From: Larkinella sp051857545
Lineage (GTDB): Bacteria; Bacteroidota; Bacteroidia; Cytophagales; Spirosomataceae
DNA length: 64,000 nucleotides
NCBI RefSeq assembly: GCF_051857545.1
Contig: NZ_JBPZHB010000010.1
Coordinates: forward strand, 1 to 64,000
Reading direction: 5' to 3'
Positions 1 through 7,276 of this stretch are shown piece after piece. Both the position numbers and the translations under genes were made by a program. Within the stretch, counting starts at the first letter, position 1; every line of letters begins with the position of its first letter. The notes beneath the pieces were generated by a model that saw nothing but the letters and a program-made list of their open reading frames with translations, was not told the DNA's origin and did not search any database.

Positions 1-90
1 AATGCCAAAATCAAAGCGTTCCGGGCCCAGTTCAGAGGGGTAAGAAATGTGGAATTTTTCCTTTACAGACTAACTCAGTTATATGCTTAA
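1..90 (+). CDS. Transposase, C-terminal fragment (partial at window edge)
   Basis: The first 29 codons are open in frame 1 and end with TAA at 88-90. The peptide starts NAKIKAFRAQFRGVRN and ends EFFLYRLTQLYA. This is a typical C-terminus of ISL3/ISAon1-like DDE transposases of Bacteroidota, which catalyse cut-and-paste movement of their element. Only the tail is visible, so whether the full gene is intact or degraded cannot be judged. The next gene on the same strand starts 150 bp later and is unrelated. Confidence 0.55.
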   Translation, partial: NAKIKAFRAQFRGVRNVEFFLYRLTQLYA

Positions 91-122
91 ACCAAGATGA
101 TCCACAACTTTTGGTATTGATC
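1..122 (+). mobile_element. 3' end of an insertion sequence (ISL3/ISAon1-like)
   Basis: The window opens inside a transposase reading frame that stops at 88-90. Just after it, at 102-122, comes a short segment (CCACAACTTTTGGTATTGAT) that resembles the terminal repeat region I associate with ISAon1-type elements in Bacteroidota. The left end lies outside the window, so element length, target duplication and the exact right boundary cannot be fixed. The family call comes from memory of the C-terminal motif, not from a search. Confidence 0.5.
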
Positions 123-153
123 CAAAAGTCGCAGAGTCGCCTGATCGCTGGTT

Positions 154-184
154 CGAATTCACACCAAGACTGACCGAATTCACA
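154..184 (+). promoter_or_regulatory. Direct repeat with 21-bp period, candidate LytTR-regulator site
   Basis: The 10-mer CGAATTCACA occurs at 154-163 and again at 175-184, so the copies are exactly 21 bp (two helical turns) apart. They lie about 60 bp upstream of a LytS/LytTR gene pair. LytTR-domain regulators are known to bind two direct repeats spaced roughly two turns apart, so an autoregulatory site is plausible. The assignment is inference from spacing and context, because the repeat does not closely match the published LytTR consensus. Confidence 0.35.
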
Positions 185-240
185 TTGCCCAACACGATGG
201 TTAAAAAAGATCCTTTTTTTGAAGTCTCAAATTCGACAAC

Positions 241-1866
241 ATGAAAAAGACCATCTTCGCCATCATCGCCGGGAGCCTGACCCTGACTTCAGTCCAGGCG
301 CAAATCAACTGGGGCGACTACTCCCAAAGCTTTCCAAGTGAGGTCGGAAAAAATCCCGCAGCGGTGGGGCTCATTCTGGCCATCCGAAAAGAAAACAACG
401 CATTTTGGGAAATCCGGGACAAGAGCCGTCATGTATTTACGTTGGAGAAAGACCCGGTTTTTCTACGGGAACGGCCCCGCGGTTTTGTGGCCCGCACCAC
501 GTTCGATACGGCGCGGGCGCAGTTCTTTCTGCACGGCGTGGGGCCGCAAATGGCCCGGCAATACCAGTTTCGGGTGCTGGAATATCCGGGTAACCGGGTG
601 CTGGTTCCCTGGCAGGGCATCGACCGGTTTACCGATTCAACCGTGATCCACGATTCGGGGATGCCGGCGATGGCTTACCTGGGCGGTTACAGAACCCGGC
701 TGGGGAAGATGCTGATCGTGGATGTCAGAAACACCGAACAGAACCAGATTGTGACGACTTCGCTGGTGGCCTGGGAGTCGGTCAAGCCGGTGATTGCCAG
801 TGTGTATACGTCCGAAACCATCGATGAATTTTTTCAGCAACTGCAATCGCCCTGGCTGCCCGACCGGCAATCCACCGGCAGTTTTTCCCCGGTTTTTACG
901 GTGCCATCCACGAACGAAAACCTGATTTTTGCGCTCGAAAAGGGTCAGTTCAGTAAAAATCAGATTCAGTACGAATTGATCCGAAACGGCAGCGTTTACA
1001 CCCCCTGGCGAGACAATGCGTACAACAACAGTTTTGTCTGGCTCAAGGAACATCCGCCCGGAGCGTACACGATCCGGATTCGGTATTCGGCTCAGCCGCA
1101 GCATGTTGCGGAATACCGCTTTGCCATCGAACCGGCCTGGTATCAAACAAACCGGTTTCGGTTGGTAGCGGGCCTGTTTGTGGCGGTCTTTCTGGGCGCG
1201 GGTTCGTTCCTGCTGTTGTTCATCCGGCAAAGGCGGAAAACCCGGCAGGAACAGGCGGGCAAAACCCGCTTGCAGCTCGAATTGAAGGCGATTCACGCCC
1301 AGCTCAATCCGCATTTTGTCTTCAACGCCCTCAGCTCGATTCAGGGCCTCATCAACAAAGAGGACATTGAAGGGGCCAACCGGTACCTGTCCGATTTTGC
1401 CCGGCTGCTGCGGGAGTTGCTCCATCATGCTCACAAAGACGAACTTTCCCTACACGAAGAAATCCAGATGCTGGACACCTATTTGAAGCTGGAGCAACTC
1501 CGGTTTGGGTTTCAGTATTCCATCCGCGCCGATGCTGCGATCAATGTGTTTGAAACGGCTATCCCGGTAATGCTTCTCCAATCTTTGGTCGAAAATGCAG
1601 TCAAACACGGTGTCGCTTCCCGACAGGCAAAGGGGATTATTACTGTGGGTTTCAACCGGTCGGCCCAGGCCATGATTGTAACCATTTCCGATAATGGCAG
1701 CGGTTTTACGGAAGATAAAGCCGGTAACGGGCTGGGATTGAGCCTTACCCGCGACCGAATTGAGCGCTTGAACAAACTCCATTCCGACTGGCAAATTACC
1801 ATATCCATTCAAAAAGCCACCCCATCGGGAACGCAGATAACCCTTACCTTTGGGTCATGGTTTTGA
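241..1866 (+). CDS. LytS-type sensor histidine kinase with periplasmic beta domain
   Basis: A 541-residue inner-membrane sensor kinase that should phosphorylate the adjacent LytTR regulator. It has an N-terminal signal peptide (cleavage near VQAQ, residue 20) and a periplasmic region of about 270 residues. The end of that region (about 225-300) resembles the Y_Y_Y beta-sandwich that often precedes the membrane in Bacteroidota sensors. One transmembrane helix follows at about 308-330. The His_kinase domain (PF06580 type) has the phospho-acceptor motif LNPHFVFN with His358. The ATPase part shows the N-box ENAVKHG and the glycine motif DNGSGF/GNGLGL. No propeller repeats precede the Y_Y_Y-like part, so the sensor region is shorter than in hybrid sensors. 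Its stop codon overlaps the regulator's start (TGATG), indicating translational coupling. Confidence 0.9.
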   Translation: MKKTIFAIIAGSLTLTSVQAQINWGDYSQSFPSEVGKNPAAVGLILAIRKENNAFWEIRDKSRHVFTLEKDPVFLRERPRGFVARTTFDTARAQFFLHGVGPQMARQYQFRVLEYPGNRVLVPWQGIDRFTDSTVIHDSGMPAMAYLGGYRTRLGKMLIVDVRNTEQNQIVTTSLVAWESVKPVIASVYTSETIDEFFQQLQSPWLPDRQSTGSFSPVFTVPSTNENLIFALEKGQFSKNQIQYELIRNGSVYTPWRDNAYNNSFVWLKEHPPGAYTIRIRYSAQPQHVAEYRFAIEPAWYQTNRFRLVAGLFVAVFLGAGSFLLLFIRQRRKTRQEQAGKTRLQLELKAIHAQLNPHFVFNALSSIQGLINKEDIEGANRYLSDFARLLRELLHHAHKDELSLHEEIQMLDTYLKLEQLRFGFQYSIRADAAINVFETAIPVMLLQSLVENAVKHGVASRQAKGIITVGFNRSAQAMIVTISDNGSGFTEDKAGNGLGLSLTRDRIERLNKLHSDWQITISIQKATPSGTQITLTFGSWF

Positions 1867-2615
1867 TGAAAGCACTGCTGATCGACGACGAGCAACCGAA
1901 TCTGGAGAACCTACAGGCCCTGCTGGCCGCGTATTGCCCGCAGGTGGAAGTCTGTGGCACGGCCCTGAACGCGGAAACGGCTACCAACCGGCTGCACGTT
2001 CTCCAACCCGATCTGGTGTTTCTGGACATCCAGATGCCCCAACAAAACGGATTCGACTGGTTACGCAGCCTGTCTGCCTACGACTTTGCGGTGATTTTCG
2101 TCACGGCCTATGATCAATTTGCCATCCAGGCCCTGCGGTTTGCCGCGGTGGATTACCTGTTGAAGCCGATTGCGATTGACGAATTACAGTCGGCTGTGGA
2201 AAGAGCCCGCCAACAGCGGCAGTTGAAAGAACAGAACCAACTCCTGCAAAACCTGATGCACTTCCTGAAAGCCGGTCAGCCGCCCGAAGAGCCGCGAATT
2301 GCGCTGGCGACGGCCAAGGAGACGCGGTTTGTAAAAATCAGTGAAATTATCCGCTGCGAATCGTCCAACAATTATACGACGTTTTACCTGCTCGATGGGG
2401 AAGCCCTGCTGGTGTGTAAACCCATTTTCGGGTACGATGATTTGTTGAAGAACTACGGTTTTGTGCGCTGCCATCAATCGCATCTGGTGAATAAACAGTT
2501 TATCAAGAGTTGGAAAAAAGAGTTCGGCGACTTCCTGGTATTGACCAATGGTTCCGAAGTTCCCATTTCGAGGGCTAAAAAAGAAGACCTGAAAAAAGCA
2601 CTGCGTTTGTCATAA
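1866..2615 (+). CDS. LytTR-family response regulator
   Basis: A 249-residue cytoplasmic regulator with an N-terminal receiver domain (MKALLIDDEQ, phospho-acceptor Asp in VFLDIQMP, conserved Lys in LLKPI) and a C-terminal LytTR DNA-binding domain (about 150-249, with the RCESSNNYT and RCHQSHLVN stretches). The start chosen is the ATG at 1866, which overlaps the kinase stop and begins directly at the receiver fold. An in-frame ATG at 1857 would add three residues. It forms a two-component system with the kinase before it. The likely target is its own operon through the direct repeat at 154-184, or the AT-rich region at 2616-2843, but neither is shown. Confidence 0.92.
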   Translation: MKALLIDDEQPNLENLQALLAAYCPQVEVCGTALNAETATNRLHVLQPDLVFLDIQMPQQNGFDWLRSLSAYDFAVIFVTAYDQFAIQALRFAAVDYLLKPIAIDELQSAVERARQQRQLKEQNQLLQNLMHFLKAGQPPEEPRIALATAKETRFVKISEIIRCESSNNYTTFYLLDGEALLVCKPIFGYDDLLKNYGFVRCHQSHLVNKQFIKSWKKEFGDFLVLTNGSEVPISRAKKEDLKKALRLS

Positions 2616-2843
2616 AACCGGGCGTACGCCGTGTCGAATGACAGGGAATCGGGTTGTTTAAAACAATATTCCAGGTCTTTACCACCCTTGTTATTAAATC
2701 AAAAACTGGCGTACTTATCCGTTAAAAATAAATACGGAAAATATTCCCCAACTGCATTAAAGTTGTCGTAATTTTATACGCTATAAATACTTATAAAAAA
2801 AAGTATTGCGGAGTATATAAGGATTTTTTCTTAATTCTTTGGT
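2616..2843. other. AT-rich intergenic region
   Basis: This 228-bp gap separates the regulator gene from the LamG lipoprotein operon. It turns strongly AT-rich from about 2690 on. I see no gene and no clear hairpin terminator. A promoter for the next operon is expected here, but I found no convincing match to the Bacteroidota -33/-7 elements at proper spacing. Confidence 0.5.
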
Positions 2844-4490
2844 ATGAATTTACGACTACCGGCGTATTTTACTTTAGTCTGTTTTTTTCTCTTCGGATGT
2901 GAAGGATGGGATTTTGAGCGGAAATCATTTCAATCCTGCGCTAAGCCTTCGGCCCGGATTTCTTTTACGGCTGAAAAATTGAGGGTAACTTATAAACTCG
3001 TCGATATTCAGGGCGATTTTACCACGGTTTCCTGGAATTTCGGTGCCGGTAATCCCATCACTTCATCCGAACGGGAACAGACCTTTACCTACTCGGGTGC
3101 AGGTACTTATACCGTCAATGCCGAGCTTAAAAATCCCTGCGGAGATACGTACGACGCAACCCTGACCGCCCAAATAACCAATGCTTCTTTAGCTTCCGTC
3201 ACGACACTCGATCCTTCGGGCGTTTCCAGTAATTCGGCGATAATGGGCGTAAAAGTAAATGATGCCGGAAACGCTACCATTTCGCAATACGGCGTGTGTT
3301 ATTCGAATGTAGTGGGTGTTCCGGATATTAATAATTCCACCGTCCTTTCCTCAAAAACGGGCCTGGTAATTGGTAATAATCAGACTTTTCAGGCCTCTCA
3401 ATTGCTGCCCAATACCCTCTATTATGTACAGGCTTTCGCAACGAATGAAGCCGGTACTTCCTATGGCGTCGTCAAGACGTTTTTAACCACGTCCCAGCCG
3501 GTCGTCAACACCTTGGCAGCCACGGCCATAACGGGTACGAGTGCTGTCCTGTCCCTGTCGCTGACCAACCCGGGAACGCCCGTTTTAACACGCTACGGGG
3601 TGTATGTGTCTTCTACCTCCACGGACCCGGGCAAAACGGGTAGTTATCAGACATTCAATACGGATACGCAGGGGATTGTGCCTTCATTACCCGGAAATAA
3701 GGCTGATTTTGCCGTTTCCGGTCTTCAGGCCAATACGTTATACTATTACCGGGCGTTTGCCATCAACGCGGCCGGCACGGTATACGGAGCGGTTTTAACG
3801 TTCAATACCCTGGCATCATCGATTACGAGCGGACTGGTTGCGCATTATCCGTTGAATGGAAATGCAAACGATTTCGCAGGCACGAATCACGGGAAACTGG
3901 TGAACCAACCACCCTCGACTACGGATCGGAAAGAGGTACCCAACAGTGCGGTTTTTCTGGATGGTGACAATGACTTTGTTGAGATTCCGGATCACCCCGT
4001 CCTGCGGTTTACGAACGCCATGACGGTCAGCTTCTGGGTAAAACCAACGGGAACGGTCAGTCAGCCAATGCAGTTGCTGGTAAAGTCGCGTTATACGGGT
4101 GGAGATGAGCAATATGGCATCAGCATTCGTCCCCTGGCGGGCAATTCAAGCAACCATGTTCTGAACGTCGATGTCAAACAAAACAGCAATTGTGTTTCGG
4201 GAGCCGGGTGGGAAAATGCGAGTTATACCGTCGCCCAATGGCTCAATAACTGGCACCATGTCGTGGGTGTTTATGAAGGTCGTTCATTGAAATTATACCT
4301 TGACGGAAAATTGGTAGCCAGTCGGGAAAATCTGCCGATTTCGAACATCGATAATTGCCCGGGTGGTGATGTTCGGCTTGGTTTACTGAGCCAGGCTTTT
4401 CCGAATAAATTTCAGGGGAGTGTGGATGAATTGCGATTTTATAACCGGGCTTTAACCCTTGTTGACGTTCAATCTCTATTTGCTTTATGA
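2844..4490 (+). CDS. Surface lipoprotein with PKD, Fn3-like and LamG domains
   Basis: A 548-residue lipoprotein. The signal peptide ends in a lipobox (LFGC, Cys19). A PKD-type domain (about 35-112, SWNFGAG and YSGAGTYTVNAEL) follows, then two related beta domains (about 115-215 and 218-322). Each of these has the pattern 'YGV..., LPNTLYYVQAFATNEAGTSYG', characteristic of Fn3-like modules in Bacteroidota surface proteins. A C-terminal LamG/concanavalin-like domain (about 330-548, beginning GLVAHYPLNGNANDF) closes the protein. LamG domains bind glycans or proteins. The gene overlaps the next by 4 bp, so it heads a three-gene operon that ends in a caspase-like protease. An adhesin or sensor role at the cell surface is inference. 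Confidence 0.82.
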   Translation: MNLRLPAYFTLVCFFLFGCEGWDFERKSFQSCAKPSARISFTAEKLRVTYKLVDIQGDFTTVSWNFGAGNPITSSEREQTFTYSGAGTYTVNAELKNPCGDTYDATLTAQITNASLASVTTLDPSGVSSNSAIMGVKVNDAGNATISQYGVCYSNVVGVPDINNSTVLSSKTGLVIGNNQTFQASQLLPNTLYYVQAFATNEAGTSYGVVKTFLTTSQPVVNTLAATAITGTSAVLSLSLTNPGTPVLTRYGVYVSSTSTDPGKTGSYQTFNTDTQGIVPSLPGNKADFAVSGLQANTLYYYRAFAINAAGTVYGAVLTFNTLASSITSGLVAHYPLNGNANDFAGTNHGKLVNQPPSTTDRKEVPNSAVFLDGDNDFVEIPDHPVLRFTNAMTVSFWVKPTGTVSQPMQLLVKSRYTGGDEQYGISIRPLAGNSSNHVLNVDVKQNSNCVSGAGWENASYTVAQWLNNWHHVVGVYEGRSLKLYLDGKLVASRENLPISNIDNCPGGDVRLGLLSQAFPNKFQGSVDELRFYNRALTLVDVQSLFAL

Positions 4491-5245
4491 AAAAGATTCT
4501 TTATGAAAAGATATTCTGCGCCCTGGTCGTTTTGTGCGTTTTCTTTCTGACTCCCGCCATGAGTCAGTCGACCCGTCAAGTTACGGTCACCAACGTTAAA
4601 ATCGAACAGCAGGAAACCAGGATAAAGATAACGTATGATGTAGAAAATCTGGTAAAAAGTGATTCGGTTTATATTCAGGCGGTTAATCAAAATAACCGGG
4701 TTTTAATCGCCCGGTCGGTGACCGGAGCGGTTGGCAAAGGCGTTGGTTCCGGCAAGGGAAAAGTGGTTTACTGGGATATTCAGGCGGATGGTTTGTTGGC
4801 GGAAGATGAAGTCCAGGTGGTCGTCAATGTCAAGCTAGCACCACCAGATTTGGGGGGCGGCCCCGCCAATGCCCTGCTCTCGATTCTGGTTCCGGGGCTC
4901 GGCAATGTGCTGGTTCAACCGAACAAAAAAATTGGATTCCGTCCGTTGATCACGGTTGCCTACGGGGGCTTGCTCGTGTATGGGCTCATGCAGCGAAGCA
5001 AGGCGATGGACCAGTATGCCATTTATGAGTCCCAACCGTATGAAAACCAGGCGGAACCGTATTTTACGAAAGCCAACCAGTTGCGCCATCAATACCTGAT
5101 TGCGACCCGTGCCGCAGCCCTTATTCTGGTTTCGGATGTCATCTACAGCGCCATCAAGGGAAGTCGTAATCGCAGGAAATTCAATCAGCTTACCCTGGGC
5201 TTTCAGGGCAATACACCCCTTATTGGCATTCGTAGGACTATTTAA
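4487..5245 (+). CDS. Exported membrane protein of unknown function in caspase operon
   Basis: A 252-residue protein whose ATGA overlap with the preceding gene indicates coupled translation. It has a signal peptide (cleavage near AMSQ, residue 27). An all-beta, Ig-like segment follows at about 30-120 (VTVTNVKIEQ, VVYWDIQADGL). The C-terminal half has hydrophobic stretches at about 127-145, 150-168 and 203-225, the last followed by a basic tail. The layout, a beta domain followed by weak membrane segments ending near GSRNRRKFNQL, recalls small companion proteins of peptidase C14 genes in Bacteroidota. I cannot name a family. The next gene starts 10 bp downstream. Confidence 0.75.
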   Translation: MKKILYEKIFCALVVLCVFFLTPAMSQSTRQVTVTNVKIEQQETRIKITYDVENLVKSDSVYIQAVNQNNRVLIARSVTGAVGKGVGSGKGKVVYWDIQADGLLAEDEVQVVVNVKLAPPDLGGGPANALLSILVPGLGNVLVQPNKKIGFRPLITVAYGGLLVYGLMQRSKAMDQYAIYESQPYENQAEPYFTKANQLRHQYLIATRAAALILVSDVIYSAIKGSRNRRKFNQLTLGFQGNTPLIGIRRTI

Positions 5246-5255
5246 CCACACCTTT

Positions 5256-6374
5256 ATGAAAAAAATACTACTTCTTCTGGGCGGCTTAACCGTCCATTTC
5301 CTGGCCGGAGCCCAGTCGCCCACGGTGATTTCCGCAAAAAGCCAACCCTTGAAACTGAAGGGAGAAGCGCCCCGAAATCTGCCGCCGGTGATTACCTGGC
5401 AATCGCCGGGCGTCGATTACCAGCAGGTGAAGCAGCCCGCTTTCACGGTCTCGGCCTGTGTGCAGTCGTTTGAAGCGTTGAAGGAGCATCAGGTGCTCGT
5501 AAACGGGAAAGCGTTTGGTAAGCAACGGGGCATGAAACGGCTGGTTTGCGGTGAACAGGTTTCTCAGGAAGTGTTGCTGCAGGCGGGTGACAATGTCCTC
5601 CAAATTACGGCTACCAACTCGGTCGGAACCACCACATCCACGGTGCGGCACGTTGTTTACGAAGCTAAAAAAGATACGGTGATCGGACAGAAGCGGGTGG
5701 CGTTGATCGTTGCCAATTCCGATTATGAAAAACACCCGCTCAAAAATCCCGTCAACGACGGTCGCAGCGTGAGGGAGCAGTTTGAAAAGCTGGGATTTAC
5801 GGTGACCCTCGTGGAAAACCTGAAACTGCGGGAAACCGATCAGGCGCTCGAAAAATTTTATTCGGAATTAGACAGCAACAATGTGGGCTTATTCTACTAC
5901 GCGGGACATGGCATTATGGCGGATAACCAGAACTTTATTCAACCCACCGACGCCGATCCATCGACGGAGGTGGATGCCCGGTACGTTTGCTACTCGCTGG
6001 AACGCGTGGTGGCCCGAATGAAAACCGCCAATCCGAACGGTTCCAACCTGGTTTTTTGGGATGCCTGTCGCAACAATCCCTATCGTTCCTGGACACGGGG
6101 TACCGGACAACCGGTTTATACCACCATCAATCCGCCGGTCGGAACCTTGATCGTGTATGCCACAGAACCGGGAAAAACCGCCAGCGATGGCAACGAGAAG
6201 AACGGTCTGTTTACCAGCGAACTGGTGAAAAGTATTGAAGAACCGAACCTCGATATTTTTGAACTGATCGACCGGATCGATCAGGGTCTTGAAAAACGGG
6301 GTTTCCGGCAACCGCCCTACATTGAAGGGCGACTACGGGGCAAACTCATCCTGAACCCCGTTATCAAACCGTGA
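5256..6374 (+). CDS. Secreted caspase-family (peptidase C14) protein
   Basis: A 372-residue protein with a signal peptide (MKKILLLLGG...AGAQ), an Ig-like beta domain (about 30-135) and a C-terminal caspase/metacaspase domain (about 145-368). The fold starts with RVALIVANSDYEKHPLKNPVND. The catalytic dyad is visible as YYAGHG (His218) and DACRNNP (Cys271). The specificity region ends in GLFTSELVKSI. An upstream GTG at 5100 is in frame but would run through the previous gene, so the ATG at 5256 is preferred. As the third gene of the operon it probably acts in the periplasm or at the surface with the LamG lipoprotein. Substrate unknown. Confidence 0.9.
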   Translation: MKKILLLLGGLTVHFLAGAQSPTVISAKSQPLKLKGEAPRNLPPVITWQSPGVDYQQVKQPAFTVSACVQSFEALKEHQVLVNGKAFGKQRGMKRLVCGEQVSQEVLLQAGDNVLQITATNSVGTTTSTVRHVVYEAKKDTVIGQKRVALIVANSDYEKHPLKNPVNDGRSVREQFEKLGFTVTLVENLKLRETDQALEKFYSELDSNNVGLFYYAGHGIMADNQNFIQPTDADPSTEVDARYVCYSLERVVARMKTANPNGSNLVFWDACRNNPYRSWTRGTGQPVYTTINPPVGTLIVYATEPGKTASDGNEKNGLFTSELVKSIEEPNLDIFELIDRIDQGLEKRGFRQPPYIEGRLRGKLILNPVIKP

Positions 6375-6396
6375 ACCGGTTTAGAATTATCAAGGG

Positions 6397-6489
6397 AATG
6401 CTAAATGAAAAATGATGAATGCTGAATGTAAAAGTGCTGACTTAGACGCTACTTTTACATTCAGCATTCATCATTTTTCATTTAGTATT
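6397..6489. repeat. Heptamer-built palindrome, family A (copy 1)
   Basis: Arms 6397-6435 and 6451-6489 (39 nt each) pair with one mismatch around a 15-nt loop. Each arm is a 4-nt cap (AATG) plus five 7-bp units of the kind NNAAATG, the innermost being TAAAAGT. It lies between convergent genes ending at 6374 (plus) and 6511 (minus), so it could end transcription from both sides, although it lacks the GC-rich stem of a classic terminator. The same plan recurs at 23703, 30142 and 40354. Confidence 0.85.
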
Positions 6490-6510
6490 CTTTCCCATTG
6501 GGCGAAAAAA

Positions 6511-6711
6511 CTACTTCTTAGCCCGAAACAGCTTGCGCCCGAACTGGATTAAACCGTCGGTGATGAACCACGTCAGTAAAAACGCGAGGCATTCGAGCAC
6601 AAAACTGTGGAATTTGTAAAATACCTCAGCCGTTAGCATCGACACCACCAAAGCCGGGAGTTGTTCGGTCGCGATTCTGAACCACGGCAACGAACGGATC
6701 AATGTGTACAT
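6511..6711 (-). CDS. Small membrane protein, last gene of Asp-box operon
   Basis: A 66-residue protein with a long hydrophobic stretch (about 18-55, through LVVSMLTAEVFY and CLAFLLTWFITDGLIQF) that fits two short or one long transmembrane segment, and a basic C-terminus (GRKLFRAKK). I do not recognise the family. It starts 18 bp after the stop of the 83-residue gene, in the same direction, which makes it the last member of a five-gene unit (10016 to 6511). A membrane anchor or partner for the soluble products of that unit is a guess. Confidence 0.6.
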   Translation of the reverse strand: MYTLIRSLPWFRIATEQLPALVVSMLTAEVFYKFHSFVLECLAFLLTWFITDGLIQFGRKLFRAKK

Positions 6712-6729
6712 GGGTTTGTGGTCAGTGGA

Positions 6730-6981
6730 TTAGGATGGGACATCAGTTGTGAAGGAGGGCGCGCCCCCCGCCGAGGTCATATCAGCCGCCGGTTGGGCCG
6801 AATCTTTCGTTGGCGGGACTGGTGCTGGCGACTCTTCCATTCCAACCCCGGTGTCGGGGGCGGCACCCGCGTCGGTAGCCGACGAACGGGATGCATTGAC
6901 CTCTACTTGTTGAACTTCCACCTCGGGCGTTACGCTCACATTGGGCAGGTCTTTGGTATCGATTTCGATCGTAATTCGCAT
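6730..6981 (-). CDS. Small acidic, Ala/Pro-rich protein of unknown function
   Basis: An 83-residue protein. The first about 30 residues alternate hydrophobic and charged positions (MRITIEIDTKDLPNVSV, VEVQQVEV), which suggests beta strands. The rest is a low-complexity Ala/Pro/Ser/Asp tail (ESPAPVPPTKDSAQP). No signal peptide and no known family seen. It sits 17 bp after the 84-residue beta-domain gene and 18 bp before the small membrane protein gene, so expression as part of the same operon is likely. Composition alone would make it doubtful, but its spacing in a tight minus-strand run supports it. Confidence 0.55.
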   Translation of the reverse strand: MRITIEIDTKDLPNVSVTPEVEVQQVEVNASRSSATDAGAAPDTGVGMEESPAPVPPTKDSAQPAADMTSAGGAPSFTTDVPS

Positions 6982-6998
6982 GGGAATAGGCGGTTAAT

Positions 6999-7253
6999 TT
7001 AGTTCAAAACAGCGTAGCGACCCTCAAAGGTGACGGGCGTGTTGGTCAGGTTTTTCACCGTAATCCAGTAGGTGCAGTGCGTCGCATTGGCCCGCTCCAC
7101 GAAAATGTCCCAGTCGATCTGGGGTGCCCCCGAACGGGGCGAGGTGGGCATCATATACCAGGTGACATGCCAGCCAACCGGCCAGCTATGCGTAAACCAG
7201 CGGTGGGTCTGATTGGGGGCCAGTGTGCCGGTAAATTGTGTTCCTGTTCGCAT
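6999..7253 (-). CDS. Stand-alone copy of the Asp-box protein's C-terminal domain
   Basis: An 84-residue, single-domain protein without signal peptide. It aligns along its whole length with the last about 85 residues of the neighbouring Asp-box repeat protein. Both share LAPNQTHRWFTHSWP, then MPTSP, GAPQ, VERA, TYWI and a final FEGRYA. Roughly two thirds of positions are identical by eye. The many aromatic residues and the alternating pattern suggest a small beta-sandwich, perhaps a binding module. The family is unknown to me. It lies 23 bp downstream of the large gene, so a duplicated domain is made both fused and free from one operon. Confidence 0.75.
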   Translation of the reverse strand: MRTGTQFTGTLAPNQTHRWFTHSWPVGWHVTWYMMPTSPRSGAPQIDWDIFVERANATHCTYWITVKNLTNTPVTFEGRYAVLN

Positions 7254-7276
7254 CGGTATGAATAATAAAGGGTTGA

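Noticed and set aside
637..1434. 265-codon minus-strand open frame inside the first sensor kinase gene
   Set aside because: Antisense shadow of a clearly coding region with intact kinase motifs; no domain or signal in its translation.
6397..6489. Ordinary Rho-independent terminator
   Set aside because: Stem is very long and AT-rich, lacks a GC core and a clean T tail, and shares a fixed heptamer design with three other sites, so a simple terminator does not explain it.
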